From positions 1-64,000 of the forward strand of contig VXMH01000033.1 of the NCBI GenBank assembly GCA_009841235.1: a DNA stretch of 64,000 nucleotides. The letters are read 5' to 3'. Position numbers and translations under genes: made by a program. The notes under the pieces were generated by a model. It was not told the origin of the DNA and ran no database searches. It was given only the letters and a program-made list of their open reading frames with translations. Positions 1-8,827 of the stretch are shown here, piece by piece (the stretch's first letter is position 1; every line of letters starts with the position of its first letter). Source of the stretch: Caldilineaceae bacterium SB0661_bin_32 (GTDB lineage: Bacteria; Chloroflexota; Anaerolineae; Caldilineales; Caldilineaceae).

Positions 1-42
1 GAACTCGACCCTGAGTACGAAAAACTCTTGGTCTCAAATTGA
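1..42 (+). CDS. Possible 3' end of an upstream gene (window edge)
   Basis: The first frame is open from the window edge and ends in TGA at 40-42, giving a 13-residue charged tail (ELDPEYEKLLVSN). It would end exactly where the HicB-like reading frame begins, an arrangement common in two-gene toxin-antitoxin loci. Only 13 codons are visible, so the product cannot be named and the frame may be chance. Confidence 0.22.
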   Translation, partial: ELDPEYEKLLVSN

Positions 43-269
43 ACTTACATTAGTAAAAGTCATAGTCGAAAAGCATGAAGACGGCTATGTGGCCTATCCA
101 ATCAGGACTTAAGGGCACTGTTGTAGGAGAGGGGGATTCCTTTGAAGAGGCGGTGGCCGACATCACTTCTGCGATAAAATTTCACGTTGAGACTTTCGGC
201 AGTGAAGAGCTTGAAGCAGATGAACCGGTTCTGGATGTTTTCATTACTGAAGCGACCGTTGCTGTTTGA
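38..269 (+). pseudogene. HicB-family antitoxin, frameshifted
   Basis: HicB proteins are DNA-binding antitoxins with a partial RNase H-like fold; they neutralise HicA mRNA interferases and repress their own operon. The typical N-terminus (LVKVIVEKHEDGYVAYP) is read in one frame from about 50 to 100 and would stop at the TAA at 110. The typical continuation (GLKGTVVGEGDSFEEAV, then SAIKFHVETFG) is read from 105 to 266 in the next frame. One extra base near 100-105 separates the halves. The upstream half has no ATG, GTG or TTG; a lost start at 38 (ATT) is possible. A 64-residue ORF from ATG 75 is open but lacks the first strand, so it is probably a remnant. The family assignment rests on pattern recognition. 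No HicA partner is visible; it could lie beyond the left edge. Confidence 0.65.
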
Positions 270-425
270 TGGAGCGCTTTCCCGCCGATATTGCAATTAG
301 CAAAGGAAACAGAATTGTCATCTGAAGAATCCCTCGGGCACTGATCTTAGCCGCTCCGGTGGTACAGGTCATTCCATTGCTCGAGCCGAATTCAGCCTGG
401 AATCATTACAAACGAGGAAAACACT

Positions 426-1163
426 ATGCAAGAGAAGGGTCTCGTAAACAAGACACGTTCCACGGGGCGCGGGCCTACCATCTGGCTGGCCGGGCCGCCG
501 GCGGACCTGGAGGAGTTCATGCCATTGGGCATTGCCGGCATCGTCACGAATACTGTGGTGCTCAATCAGTACGCCAAGCCGTATGGCAGCGTCATTGCGC
601 TGATCGAGGCTTACCTGGAGATGACCGACAAGCCGGTCGTCATGGAGATTGACGGCCACTCGGTTGAGGAGCTGCTGGCGGTGGGGAAGGTCTTCACCGA
701 TATGTCGCCGCAGATCATCCTCAAGATCCCCTGCACGCTCAACGGGCTCAAGGCGTTCCGTATTCTCAGACAGGAGGGGGTCGAGACGTATTGTACGACG
801 GTCTTCTCACTGACGCAGGCTGCTGCGGTCGCCCAGGCCGGCGTCGACCATATACTGCCGTTCTGCGATCCGGTGCGCGAGATGGGCGGCGACCCGACCA
901 GGCTGATCCGCGAGTGTGCGGGCATGTTCAGCGGTTGGGACGACCGGCCTTACATCATGGCCGCGCTTGTGCGTTCGGTGGAGACTGCGTACGCGGCATT
1001 TCGCGACGGCGCCGATGAGCTGGTCACCATGTGGACGGTTTACCGCGATATGCTCGACCATCCATTGACCGACCACTGGAACAAGGTCTTTCTGGACGAG
1101 TGGATTGACATGCACAGTAGCGGACTGCTGGCCGGCGTACCCGTTGAGGAGCACCATAATTGA
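426..1163 (+). CDS. Transaldolase-family (fructose-6-phosphate-aldolase-like) protein
   Basis: A class I Schiff-base aldolase of the small transaldolase type, 245 residues, in the length range of FSA/TalC enzymes. The segment GIVTNTVVL (38-46) corresponds to the family's TTNPS-like strand. The lysine in IILKIPCT (K100) matches the catalytic Schiff-base lysine strand. The later segment HILPFCDPVREMGGD (142-156) corresponds to the phosphate-binding side of the barrel. The start ATG follows GAGGAAAACACT. The gene stands alone, with 155 nt before it and 132 nt after it. Family members transfer or cleave three-carbon ketol units in sugar-phosphate metabolism; the substrate here is unknown. The N-terminal 20 residues are longer than in FSA. 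Confidence 0.8.
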   Translation: MQEKGLVNKTRSTGRGPTIWLAGPPADLEEFMPLGIAGIVTNTVVLNQYAKPYGSVIALIEAYLEMTDKPVVMEIDGHSVEELLAVGKVFTDMSPQIILKIPCTLNGLKAFRILRQEGVETYCTTVFSLTQAAAVAQAGVDHILPFCDPVREMGGDPTRLIRECAGMFSGWDDRPYIMAALVRSVETAYAAFRDGADELVTMWTVYRDMLDHPLTDHWNKVFLDEWIDMHSSGLLAGVPVEEHHN

Positions 1164-1189
1164 GCGTGACGCTGGGCAGGAATGCACCG

Positions 1190-1217
1190 TTGCGGAAAAA
1201 CGATATTTCAGTACAAT
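1190..1217 (+). promoter_or_regulatory. Candidate sigma-70-type promoter
   Basis: TTGCGG (1190-1195), a 16-nt A/T-rich spacer and TACAAT (1212-1217) lie 78 nt before the GTG of the desaturase gene. The -10 matches well and the -35 poorly (3 of 6). The short AT-rich patch stands out in GC-rich surroundings. Confidence 0.35.
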
Positions 1218-1295
1218 TGTGCGTGACGACATGAATTGCAGTAGGAAGCTCTCAAAGAGGACGGACCCCGACGACTAGCAAAAAGGAGGAAAGTC

Positions 1296-2321
1296 GTGGC
1301 AGACATTAGCGCTGAACGAGAGGGCTTGATGGATGGCATGCCGCGCGACGAGCGCGGGTACTGGCAACCGGAGGGTCAGAAGTTGCCCAACCCGGTTTTT
1401 TCCTGGCCGCCCGAGCCGATGAAAGTGGCGAAGTGGCTCTGGAATTACCTGTTTCCCTGGCATCTGATCTACATGGTCCTGGCGGCTTTGACGGTCATCT
1501 ACCTGCAGCCGGAGATGTCGCGCATGACCACGTTCAAAGCGGACTGGATTGCATACATATTCGTGCGCAACCAGATCATGTTGATCGTATTTGTCAGCGC
1601 GTGGCACGTTTGGCTGTGGGCACGGAAGAAGCAGGGATTCCAGTACAAGTACACGCCGGACTGGATGGCGAAAGGTAAGAAGCAGTTCCTGGGCGGCAAC
1701 CAGCTGTTCGACAACATATTCTGGAGTTGCGTCAGCGGCGGCACGATTTGGACTGCTTACGAGGTGGTAACGCTCTGGCTATACGCCAACGAGTACATTC
1801 TCTATCTGGATCCGCGTGCGCATCCGGTCTGGTTTGCCCTCGTCATGCTGGCGATACCGATGTGGAGGCTGTTTCACTTCTACTGGGTACATCGCTTCCT
1901 GCACTGGCCGCCGCTCTACAAGGCAGGGCACTACCTGCATCACCGCAACATAAATGTCGGCCCGTGGTCGGGGTTGTCGATGCACCCGATCGAGCACATC
2001 CTCTACTTCAGCTGCGCTGCCATTCACTGGATCATCCCTTCGCATCCGATTCACGTGGTGTTCAACCTGCAGCACGCAGGGCTGACGCCGGCGCAAGGAC
2101 ATGCCGGTTTTGAGGCGGTCATCGTCAACGGCAAGTACAACCTGGCCGGGGCATCCTACTTCCACCAGTTGCACCACCGCTACTTCGAGTGCAATTACGG
2201 TGAGCCGGACATGCCTTTCGACTACTGGTTCGGCACCAGTCACGACGGCTCGGACGAGGCGCACGTGGCGATGCGCGAGAAGCGTTTCGCCCGCCACAAG
2301 ATTCGGACGTCTGAAGCCTAG
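1296..2321 (+). CDS. Sterol desaturase / fatty-acid hydroxylase superfamily membrane protein
   Basis: An integral-membrane di-iron enzyme family that hydroxylates or desaturates lipids using O2. The 341-residue protein has hydrophobic segments around 50-70, 88-108, 145-170 and 178-195. It carries the histidine clusters HRFLH (199-203), HYLHH (212-216), H230/H234 and HQLHH (290-294), which together can supply the eight or more metal ligands expected. The start is GTG at 1296, chosen because AAAAAGGAGGAAA ends a few bases upstream. Stop to next start is 91 nt. The substrate cannot be read from sequence; a membrane sterol, hopanoid or alkyl-chain lipid is the family norm. Confidence 0.88.
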   Translation: MADISAEREGLMDGMPRDERGYWQPEGQKLPNPVFSWPPEPMKVAKWLWNYLFPWHLIYMVLAALTVIYLQPEMSRMTTFKADWIAYIFVRNQIMLIVFVSAWHVWLWARKKQGFQYKYTPDWMAKGKKQFLGGNQLFDNIFWSCVSGGTIWTAYEVVTLWLYANEYILYLDPRAHPVWFALVMLAIPMWRLFHFYWVHRFLHWPPLYKAGHYLHHRNINVGPWSGLSMHPIEHILYFSCAAIHWIIPSHPIHVVFNLQHAGLTPAQGHAGFEAVIVNGKYNLAGASYFHQLHHRYFECNYGEPDMPFDYWFGTSHDGSDEAHVAMREKRFARHKIRTSEA

Positions 2322-2412
2322 TCGTTCAGTAGTCAGCCACAGTTCCCGAACAGCCTGCCGCGAGAAAATGATCGGGCAAACAGCTTGGGATGCCTAACAG
2401 GAGATGCTATCG

Positions 2413-3519
2413 ATGACAGAAACCACGCGCATCGGGATCGTTGGCTGCGGCAGCGTGATGCAACGCCCCTATATGAGGCTCATCCAACCGATGCGGGCAA
2501 CAGGCACGGTCGACGTTACCATCGCCTGCGACGTCAGGGAGGCTGTCCGGCCGGTTGTCCAGGATGTTTTGGGCATAGACCGTTTTACAACGGACTATGA
2601 GGAGGTGATCGATTCGGACGTCGACGTTGTGATGGTGCTGACGTCGATGCGAGAGCACGGGCCGATCACGCGTGCGGCGCTTGCGGCGGGAAAGCATGTC
2701 CTGGTGGAAAAACCGATGGCCGTGACTCTGGAGGAAGCGGCAGAGATCGTTGAAATGGCCCGGAGCAGTCCGGGCCTTCTCGTCTGCGCCCCCCATGTTG
2801 TCCTGAGTAACACCTACCAGACGATGTGGCATCACATTCACCGGGGAGATATTGGCAAGGTGTTAATGGCGCGCGCACGCTACGGTCATTCCGGGCCGGA
2901 CTGGAGACCGTGGTTTTACCTCGAAGGCGGCGGCGCGCTGTTTGACCTCGGTGTGTACAACATTACCTGCCTGACGGGCTGGCTGGGACCTGCCAAGCGC
3001 GTCATGGCGATGACCGGTGTGGCGATTCCCGAGCGGGTTGTCGGCGGTAAAATGATGCAGGTGGAGGCCGAAGATAACGCCCATGTGTTGATCGATTGGG
3101 GCGAGAATGTATTCGGGGTTGTGACGACAGGTTTCACGATGCAGAAGTACCGAAGCCCCGCACTCGAAATCTATGGCAGCCAGGGAACAATCCAGATGAC
3201 GGGCGACGACTGGGCGCCAACTGGATATGAACTGTGGCGCAACGACGTCGGCGCCTGGCAGATTCATGAAGGCACGGACCGGAACTGGACCTGGACGGAC
3301 GGCATACGTCATTTGATTGAGTGCATACAACAGGGCACGACGCCGATTGTGCAGCCGGAGCACGCCTACCATGTGTTGGAGATCATGCTCAAGGCGCAGG
3401 AGTCTGGCCGCGACGGGCAGTCCAAGGAGATCGAGAGTACGTTCACGCCGCCTACTTTCGAGGAGGAGGAGAAAGAGGAAATAGCGGAGCACCTTGTCCA
3501 CGACTGGACGCAGCGCTGA
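2413..3519 (+). CDS. Gfo/Idh/MocA-family oxidoreductase
   Basis: An NAD(P)-dependent sugar or cyclitol dehydrogenase of 368 residues. The Rossmann start IGIVGCGSV carries the dinucleotide-binding glycines. EKPMAVT holds the conserved EKP lysine that begins the catalytic domain. The GGGALFDLGVYNI segment matches the family's G(G)..D.G.H/Y region that binds substrate, with Tyr in place of the usual His. ATG 2413 is preferred over ATG 2404 because AGGAG (2399-2403) is 9 nt from the former and touches the latter. It overlaps the next gene by ATGA at 3519, so it starts a translationally coupled sugar operon. Members oxidise glucose, inositol or hexosaminide derivatives; the exact substrate is unknown. 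Confidence 0.9.
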   Translation: MTETTRIGIVGCGSVMQRPYMRLIQPMRATGTVDVTIACDVREAVRPVVQDVLGIDRFTTDYEEVIDSDVDVVMVLTSMREHGPITRAALAAGKHVLVEKPMAVTLEEAAEIVEMARSSPGLLVCAPHVVLSNTYQTMWHHIHRGDIGKVLMARARYGHSGPDWRPWFYLEGGGALFDLGVYNITCLTGWLGPAKRVMAMTGVAIPERVVGGKMMQVEAEDNAHVLIDWGENVFGVVTTGFTMQKYRSPALEIYGSQGTIQMTGDDWAPTGYELWRNDVGAWQIHEGTDRNWTWTDGIRHLIECIQQGTTPIVQPEHAYHVLEIMLKAQESGRDGQSKEIESTFTPPTFEEEEKEEIAEHLVHDWTQR

Positions 3520-4406
3520 TGAGCTATTCGGCCTCGCCGCGACCCACGTTCGACGGCCCGGCGCATATCCCCTATGAAACGGTAACGCGACACCTCTGGG
3601 GCGACGAGGCGTCGGGGGAGGTGGCCGATTGGATATACGTCTCCAGCAGTAAGATTCACCAGTTGGTTTTCGGTCTTCCTCCCGGGGGGGCCTTTCGGCA
3701 CTCGGACAACTATCGTACTGTCTTTGCGGCCGACGAGGTGTTGTACGTGCTCAGCGGGGTGATGGTGCTGAGCAACCCGGAGACAGGTGAAGTGCATCGC
3801 GTGCAGCCGGGAGAAGCGGCCTTCTTTCGCCGCGACACGTGGCATCACGCTTTCAATTTCAGCCCTGAACCGCTGCGCGTCATCGAATTCTTCGCGCCGC
3901 CGCCCTCTCAAGGCACGTCGGGGTCATACGCCCAGACGAAGCCGAATCTGACGTCGCCGAAGTATTCTCAGGACCAGTGGCTTGGCCGCTGGCCAAGGGC
4001 ACAAGCGCAAGCTACGGAGGATTTCACGATCCGGCCGGTACGCGACGGGGACCTACTGTGGCGGCTGGAGGGGACGGAGCAGCAGTTGCTGGTGGGAATC
4101 CTGGCGGCGACAGAGCATCTGACGGTGGGGAAGATGCAGTTGCTGGCGGGGCAGCGCAGCGATATCGAGGTGCATGCCGGCGATGAGAGTCTATATCTCT
4201 TGGAGGGCAGTCTAAACGTGCGTGTTCCCGAAAACGACGGGCCGCGCTGGTTTGAGCTCAACCCAGGCGATGGCTTTTTCGTCCCGGAAGGTGCGCCGCA
4301 CCAGTACTACAATATGTCGGACGCACCAGCGTCGTTTCTCTGCGGGATTGCTCCCAGGTATTCGCCTGACGTTCCGGAAGTGTTCTCTAATGGCCGAGAA
4401 CCCTGA
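3519..4406 (+). CDS. Double-cupin domain protein
   Basis: A bicupin of 295 residues. The N-terminal cupin includes PGGAFRHSDNYRT and LYVLSGVMVL followed by VQPGEAAFFRRDTWHHAFNF, the usual paired cupin motifs. The C-terminal cupin includes HAGDESLYLLEGSL and LNPGDGFFVPEGAPHQYYN. The histidines and glutamate needed for a metal site are present in the second domain (IEVHAGDE and APHQYYN); the first domain has lost part of its HxH. The start ATG overlaps the TGA of the preceding dehydrogenase (ATGA), and the stop overlaps the following ROK gene by 17 nt, so all three are coupled. A role as a sugar isomerase/epimerase or binding protein is plausible but not shown. Confidence 0.8.
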   Translation: MSYSASPRPTFDGPAHIPYETVTRHLWGDEASGEVADWIYVSSSKIHQLVFGLPPGGAFRHSDNYRTVFAADEVLYVLSGVMVLSNPETGEVHRVQPGEAAFFRRDTWHHAFNFSPEPLRVIEFFAPPPSQGTSGSYAQTKPNLTSPKYSQDQWLGRWPRAQAQATEDFTIRPVRDGDLLWRLEGTEQQLLVGILAATEHLTVGKMQLLAGQRSDIEVHAGDESLYLLEGSLNVRVPENDGPRWFELNPGDGFFVPEGAPHQYYNMSDAPASFLCGIAPRYSPDVPEVFSNGREP

Positions 4407-5391
4407 TCCCACAGAATGCGCAATTGGGTTGGACGTTGGAGGCACAAAGATCGCGGCTGGGCTTGTCGCTCACCCGTCCGGGGCAGTCATGGCAAAGCGT
4501 ACCCTTCCAACGCTGCCGCAGCGGGGAGGGGAGGCGGTCCTGAAGGATTCGCTTGCCCTGGTCGAGGATTTGATGGGGGAAGCGGAAAGGAGAAACCAGG
4601 AGTTGCTGGGCATCGGGGTCGGCGTGCCCGAGCTGGTCGATCCGGAAGGTAACATCACCAGTTCCCATTCGCTTGCCTGGCAAGGGAGGTCGGTTCAGAG
4701 AGAATTTTCTCGTCTTGCGCCTGCGATCGTCGAGTCGGACGTGCGGGCAGGGGCTCTGGCTGAGGCGATGTACGGCGCCGGAAGGGAGTACAGGCTCTTT
4801 GTCTACGTGACGGTGGGAACGGGCATTTCGAGTACCCTGGTCCAGGACGGACTCCCTTTCGCCGGCGCACGAGGCAACGCCCTGATAATGGCCAGCAGTC
4901 CATTCACGACGGAATGCAGCAGCTGCGGTACGGTTTTGAATCCTGTCCTGGAGGCGTTCGCCAGCGGGCCCGCCCTGGTGGCGAGATACAACCGGCACGG
5001 CTCACGGGCCGCGGAACGGGGCGAGGACGTAACAGCGGCCGCTGAGGAAGGCGACGATGCGGCCTTCAAGATTGTCAAGAGTGCAGGAGAAGCGCTCGGC
5101 AACAGCGTAGCTTTTCTCGTCAACGTAATGGATCCTGAAGCAGTTGTGGTGGGCGGCGGGCTTGGAACAGCGGGAGGGCTCTTTTGGGACAGCATCGTGG
5201 CGGGTACGCGGGCCCATATCTGGGCTGAAAACAGCCGTGGGCTGCCGATTGTGGCTGCCGCGATGGGGGTAGAATCCGGTCTTGTCGGCGCCGCGGCAAC
5301 AGTGTTTCGCAATCTGCCTGGCACGATGGTTGGGTCTGAAGCTGCTGATGCAGTCAGCCAGGTTGGCAGGAAACCCCGCCAACCGTTGTAA
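4390..5391 (+). CDS. ROK-family protein with a degenerate zinc motif
   Basis: A 333-residue ROK (repressor/ORF/kinase) protein without an N-terminal helix-turn-helix, so it has the layout of a sugar kinase. The ATP phosphate loop IGLDVGGTKIAAGL is at 12-25 and a catalytic-type aspartate sits in VESDVRAGAL (D117). The second phosphate loop VTVGTGISSTL is at 140-150. In ordinary ROK kinases the next element is E-I-G-H followed by CxCGxxGCxE. Here it reads ALIMASS then CSSCGTVLNPVLE, so the His and two of the zinc cysteines are missing. It may be a kinase with altered metal binding or may have lost catalysis. The start overlaps the cupin gene by 17 nt. Confidence 0.82.
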   Translation: MAENPDPTECAIGLDVGGTKIAAGLVAHPSGAVMAKRTLPTLPQRGGEAVLKDSLALVEDLMGEAERRNQELLGIGVGVPELVDPEGNITSSHSLAWQGRSVQREFSRLAPAIVESDVRAGALAEAMYGAGREYRLFVYVTVGTGISSTLVQDGLPFAGARGNALIMASSPFTTECSSCGTVLNPVLEAFASGPALVARYNRHGSRAAERGEDVTAAAEEGDDAAFKIVKSAGEALGNSVAFLVNVMDPEAVVVGGGLGTAGGLFWDSIVAGTRAHIWAENSRGLPIVAAAMGVESGLVGAAATVFRNLPGTMVGSEAADAVSQVGRKPRQPL

Positions 5392-5452
5392 ATCTATCAT
5401 CGTTATTCTTCACCGCCTTGAACGTGAGAGTCAACAAGAAAAGGAGAAAGTG

Positions 5453-6784
5453 ATGTCAAAGCGAATGAACCGACGAAGTTTTCTGCAGTTGTCGGCAACG
5501 GCGGCTGGAGGCGGGCTTCTCGCCGCCTGTGTCGCCCCTGCTCCCGCCGCGGACGAATCAGGGGCCTCGATGGCCGAAGAGCCGATCGAGATCCGACTGG
5601 CGGAGGGAAGTTGGGTCGGTCCTGAAGGGATCGCGTTCTGGACCGACGAGATAATCCCCGCTTTCGAAGAGGGGCACCCGGGAATCAACGTGACATTTGA
5701 GAACGCAGAGTCGCCCGACTACGCCGACAAGCTCTACACGCAGTCGGTCGCGGGTGACGCGCCGGACGTCATGTTCGTCTGGGGAGGTGTGAACTATAAC
5801 CTGATGCAAAAGGGGCAGTTCCTGCAGCTGGACGACTATTTCGACCCCGAAGAACTGGAGGACTTTTACCCGGCCAAACTCGATGCCCACCTGTTTGAAG
5901 GCAAGCTGTACGGCATGCCCAAGTATGTTTCTACAATTGCGATGGCCTACAACAAGGATATCCTGGACGAGGCCGGCGTCGAGTATCCGGATGGGACGTG
6001 GACCTGGGACGACTATCTGGTTGCCTACGAGGCCACGACCAAACACAATGACGATGGCGACATTGTCCAGTGGGGCAGATACGTAGCCCAGCAGTACATG
6101 GAACACTACGTCTGGATGAACGGCGGCGAATGGATGAATGCGCCCCTTTTCGGCACGAAGTGCCTCCTCGACGGCGAGGAAGCGATCGCGGCCCTCAAGT
6201 ACAACTACGATTTGATCTACGGCAGCAACCCGGTCGCTCCCATTGCAGGTTCAGTTCCGGAAGTCGGCTGGCACAACATCTTCTCGACCGGGAAGATCGC
6301 CTTTGCTGAATCCCACAGTTGGACTGTAACCAACTATGTACGCGAAAACGACTTCAACTGGGACTTCACCGATCTTCCGGTTTCACCGGACGGCGGAAAG
6401 GCCGGCCTGACCTTTGCGGACGGCTACGGTGTCGCCAAGTTGACGAAGGAGCCGGATGCGTCCGTTTCTATGGTGAAGTTCCTGACGGGTCCGGAAGCGC
6501 AGAAGGCCATGGCGATAAGTATTGTCGGCTTGCAGCCGACGAGACGGAGCGTGGCGGGCGATGTCTGGGACGTGGATTCGATGGGTGCGCAAGCGGGCTA
6601 TGATGTGGCCGCATTCTCTCGCATCATGGATCATGCGCGTCTCGACCCGGCCTTCCAGGAAAATGACAAGGTAAATTCAGAGGTATTCGGTCCAATCTGG
6701 GACCAGATTTGGGTGACTAATGAAATCGGCCTGGAGGAAGGCGTCAATCTGATCGTGGAGCGCATTGACGAGATTTTCGCCTGA
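5453..6784 (+). CDS. Sugar ABC transporter substrate-binding lipoprotein (family 1)
   Basis: A 443-residue periplasmic/extracytoplasmic sugar-binding protein. The leader has a twin-arginine motif (NRRSFLQ) and a lipobox (LLAAC), so it is probably Tat-exported and lipid-anchored. An Ala/Pro/Glu-rich linker follows. Typical family-1 segments include IIPAFEEGHPGI, DKLYTQSVAGDAPDV and MPKYVSTIAMAYNKDILDEAGV, and near the C-terminus LTGPEAQKAMA. ATG 5453 is chosen because AAGGAGAAAG lies just upstream and it begins the signal sequence. It lies 61 nt after the ROK gene and 139 nt before the first permease. A perfect stem-loop (6833-6860) lies in that gap. No ATPase gene is nearby. Confidence 0.93.
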   Translation: MSKRMNRRSFLQLSATAAGGGLLAACVAPAPAADESGASMAEEPIEIRLAEGSWVGPEGIAFWTDEIIPAFEEGHPGINVTFENAESPDYADKLYTQSVAGDAPDVMFVWGGVNYNLMQKGQFLQLDDYFDPEELEDFYPAKLDAHLFEGKLYGMPKYVSTIAMAYNKDILDEAGVEYPDGTWTWDDYLVAYEATTKHNDDGDIVQWGRYVAQQYMEHYVWMNGGEWMNAPLFGTKCLLDGEEAIAALKYNYDLIYGSNPVAPIAGSVPEVGWHNIFSTGKIAFAESHSWTVTNYVRENDFNWDFTDLPVSPDGGKAGLTFADGYGVAKLTKEPDASVSMVKFLTGPEAQKAMAISIVGLQPTRRSVAGDVWDVDSMGAQAGYDVAAFSRIMDHARLDPAFQENDKVNSEVFGPIWDQIWVTNEIGLEEGVNLIVERIDEIFA

Positions 6785-6832
6785 GGAAGTCAGAATGCAA
6801 GGAGGGAGGAGGAGTGGTTGAGGCCACAGACA

Positions 6833-6860
6833 AGGGAGAAGGATGCCTGTCCTTCTCCCT
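6833..6860 (+). other. Intercistronic stem-loop after a binding-protein gene
   Basis: AGGGAGAAGGA (6833-6843) and TCCTTCTCCCT (6850-6860) form a perfect 11-bp stem with a 6-nt loop (TGCCTG). No run of T follows, so it is unlikely to be a simple intrinsic terminator. It lies between the binding protein (ends 6784) and the permease and includes an upstream in-frame ATG at 6843, which argues against that start. It probably protects or attenuates the mRNA. Confidence 0.7.
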
Positions 6861-6923
6861 GTTCTCCTCTTCGTTTTGGCCCTTCCCTCTTTGCAGTTTG
6901 TATTCGGAAGGCAAAACCAAGAT

Positions 6924-7904
6924 ATGAGTGCCGAACTTCAGAGCAGCCAGACTCCATGGTCCAGATTGCTTTCATCTACTGCCTGGTCGCGCCGCACATT
7001 GCGGCAGAAGGAAGAGCTGATCGCGTATCTCCTGGTCTCACCGTGGGTGATAGGATTTCTGGCGTTTATACTCGGCCCCATGCTGACTTCGCTGGGCCTG
7101 AGCTTTACTGAGACCGACCTGTTCACGCTCGAGTTTGTGGGGATTGAGAACTACACAAAACTCCTCTCCTTCGACACGACGCGAACGCTTTTCTGGACCA
7201 CGCTCTACAACACGGCCTATTACGTCTTCCTCAGCATACCTCTGACGATCAGCGTTGGGTTCTTCATCGCGATGCTGCTCAACCAGAACATCTCCGGGCA
7301 GCCCACCTACCGTGTCGTTTACTATCTGCCTGCAGTAATTCCCGGCATCGCCACTTCGTTGCTGTGGCTGTGGCTGTTTCAGCCGGAATTTGGACTGATC
7401 AACTGGGCGCTGTCGCTGGTCGGAATCGAGGGTCCGCGCTGGTTGTTCGACAGGAGTACGGCCAAGATGGCCCTGGTCCTCATGAGCGTGTGGGGCGCGG
7501 GTTCCAACATGCTCATCTTCCTGGCCGGGCTACAGGGCATCCCGACCGAACTGTACGAAGCCGCGACTATTGACGGGGCCGGCATATGGCGACGCTTCCG
7601 CAGCATTACGATCCCGATGATCAGTCCCACTTTGTTCTTTGTGGTGGTCACGCAGATTATTTGGTCATCACAGGTATTCACCAACGTCTACGTGATGACC
7701 GAGGGCAAGGGCGGCCCTGCCAACGCCACGCTCATGATGGTGTTATATCTGTATCAGGTGGCTTTTCGGCAGTATCGTATGGGTTACGCCAGCGCTTATG
7801 CCTGGGTTTTCTTCCTGATTCTCCTTGTCTTCACGCTCATTCTCTTCCGATCGTCAAAGGCGTGGGTCTACTATGAGACCGAGATCGGAGGGCAGAGGTC
7901 ATGA
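6924..7904 (+). CDS. Sugar ABC transporter permease (MalF/UgpA-like)
   Basis: An inner-membrane permease of 326 residues with six hydrophobic segments. The EAA loop that docks on the ATPase reads ELYEAATIDGAGIWRRF and then ITIPMISPTLFF. The start is placed at ATG 6924 (MSAELQSS). An in-frame ATG at 6843 would add 27 mostly hydrophobic residues but falls inside the stem-loop at 6833-6860, so it is less likely. The stop overlaps the next permease by ATGA, so the two permeases are coupled and should be made in equal amounts, as expected for a heterodimeric channel. Confidence 0.9.
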   Translation: MSAELQSSQTPWSRLLSSTAWSRRTLRQKEELIAYLLVSPWVIGFLAFILGPMLTSLGLSFTETDLFTLEFVGIENYTKLLSFDTTRTLFWTTLYNTAYYVFLSIPLTISVGFFIAMLLNQNISGQPTYRVVYYLPAVIPGIATSLLWLWLFQPEFGLINWALSLVGIEGPRWLFDRSTAKMALVLMSVWGAGSNMLIFLAGLQGIPTELYEAATIDGAGIWRRFRSITIPMISPTLFFVVVTQIIWSSQVFTNVYVMTEGKGGPANATLMMVLYLYQVAFRQYRMGYASAYAWVFFLILLVFTLILFRSSKAWVYYETEIGGQRS

Positions 7905-8779
7905 GCGGAGCGGCAATCGGTATCGGGTCTGCGCGTGCGAGCGTAAAGCGAAGCCGTAGAACTCAGTCTGTCCTCATCCACGCGATACTCATCGCCGGAG
8001 GGATCATTGTCATGATTCCCTTGGCCTGGATGCTCTCCACATCGCTCAAGCCGCCGCACCAGATTACAAAGTTCCCGCCGATTTGGATTCCGGATCCGTT
8101 CGTGTGGTCGAACTATATTCGCGCGGTGACGATCTTCCCCGTGTCATTCCTGGTGTTTATCAAGAACTCGATGTACATGAGCCTGATGATCACGCTGGGG
8201 ACCGTACTCTCCAATGCCGTTGTTGCCTTCGCTTTTGCCCGATTGAGTTTTCGAGGAAGCCGGGTTCTGTTCATCATTGTGCTGAGTACGATGATGCTGC
8301 CTCAACAGGTAACGATGATCCCTCTCTTTATTCTGTTTTCCAAGTTCGGGTGGATCAACACATACAATCCCCTGATAGTCCCGCACTTTTTCGCCAATGC
8401 ATACTTTGTATTCCTGCTTCGCCAGTTCTACACCACGATCCCGCGGGAGCTGGACGACGCCGCGAGAATCGACGGTTGCGGCGTTATAGGGCTGTTCCTT
8501 CGCATCCTGCTGCCGCTGAGCAAACCGGCGCTGGGCATCACCGCCATCTTTGCCTTTACCTGGGCGTGGAACGAGTTTCTGGGGCCGCTGATCTACCTGA
8601 GCAGGATGGAGACCTATCCGCTGGCGATCGCGCTCTCGTTCCTGCGAGCTGCGCACGGCGTGTTGTGGTCCGAACTGATGGTCGTCTCCTTCATCGCGAT
8701 GCTGCCGCCGGTTCTCCTCTTCTTCGTTGCACAGAAGCATTATATCCAGGGCATCGTGATAACGGGCGTCAAAGGCTAG
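7901..8779 (+). CDS. Sugar ABC transporter permease (MalG/UgpE-like)
   Basis: The 292-residue partner permease of the same importer. It has an N-terminal membrane segment (about 28-48) and an EAA loop reading [17 protein letters not shown] with LLPLSKPALG. It ends in the usual KHYIQGIVITGVKG, as in most MalG-type proteins. ATGA overlap with the upstream permease at 7901-7904. The glycosidase-like gene starts 48 nt later with its own ribosome-binding site, so uptake and hydrolysis genes probably share a transcript. The ATPase would have to be supplied from elsewhere in the genome. Confidence 0.92.
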   Translation: MSGAAIGIGSARASVKRSRRTQSVLIHAILIAGGIIVMIPLAWMLSTSLKPPHQITKFPPIWIPDPFVWSNYIRAVTIFPVSFLVFIKNSMYMSLMITLGTVLSNAVVAFAFARLSFRGSRVLFIIVLSTMMLPQQVTMIPLFILFSKFGWINTYNPLIVPHFFANAYFVFLLRQFYTTIPRELDDAARIDGCGVIGLFLRILLPLSKPALGITAIFAFTWAWNEFLGPLIYLSRMETYPLAIALSFLRAAHGVLWSELMVVSFIAMLPPVLLFFVAQKHYIQGIVITGVKG

Positions 8780-8827
8780 TCCTCGAATCCTTCAACTCGC
8801 ATACCTCCGACCGGAAAGGAGCTGAAG

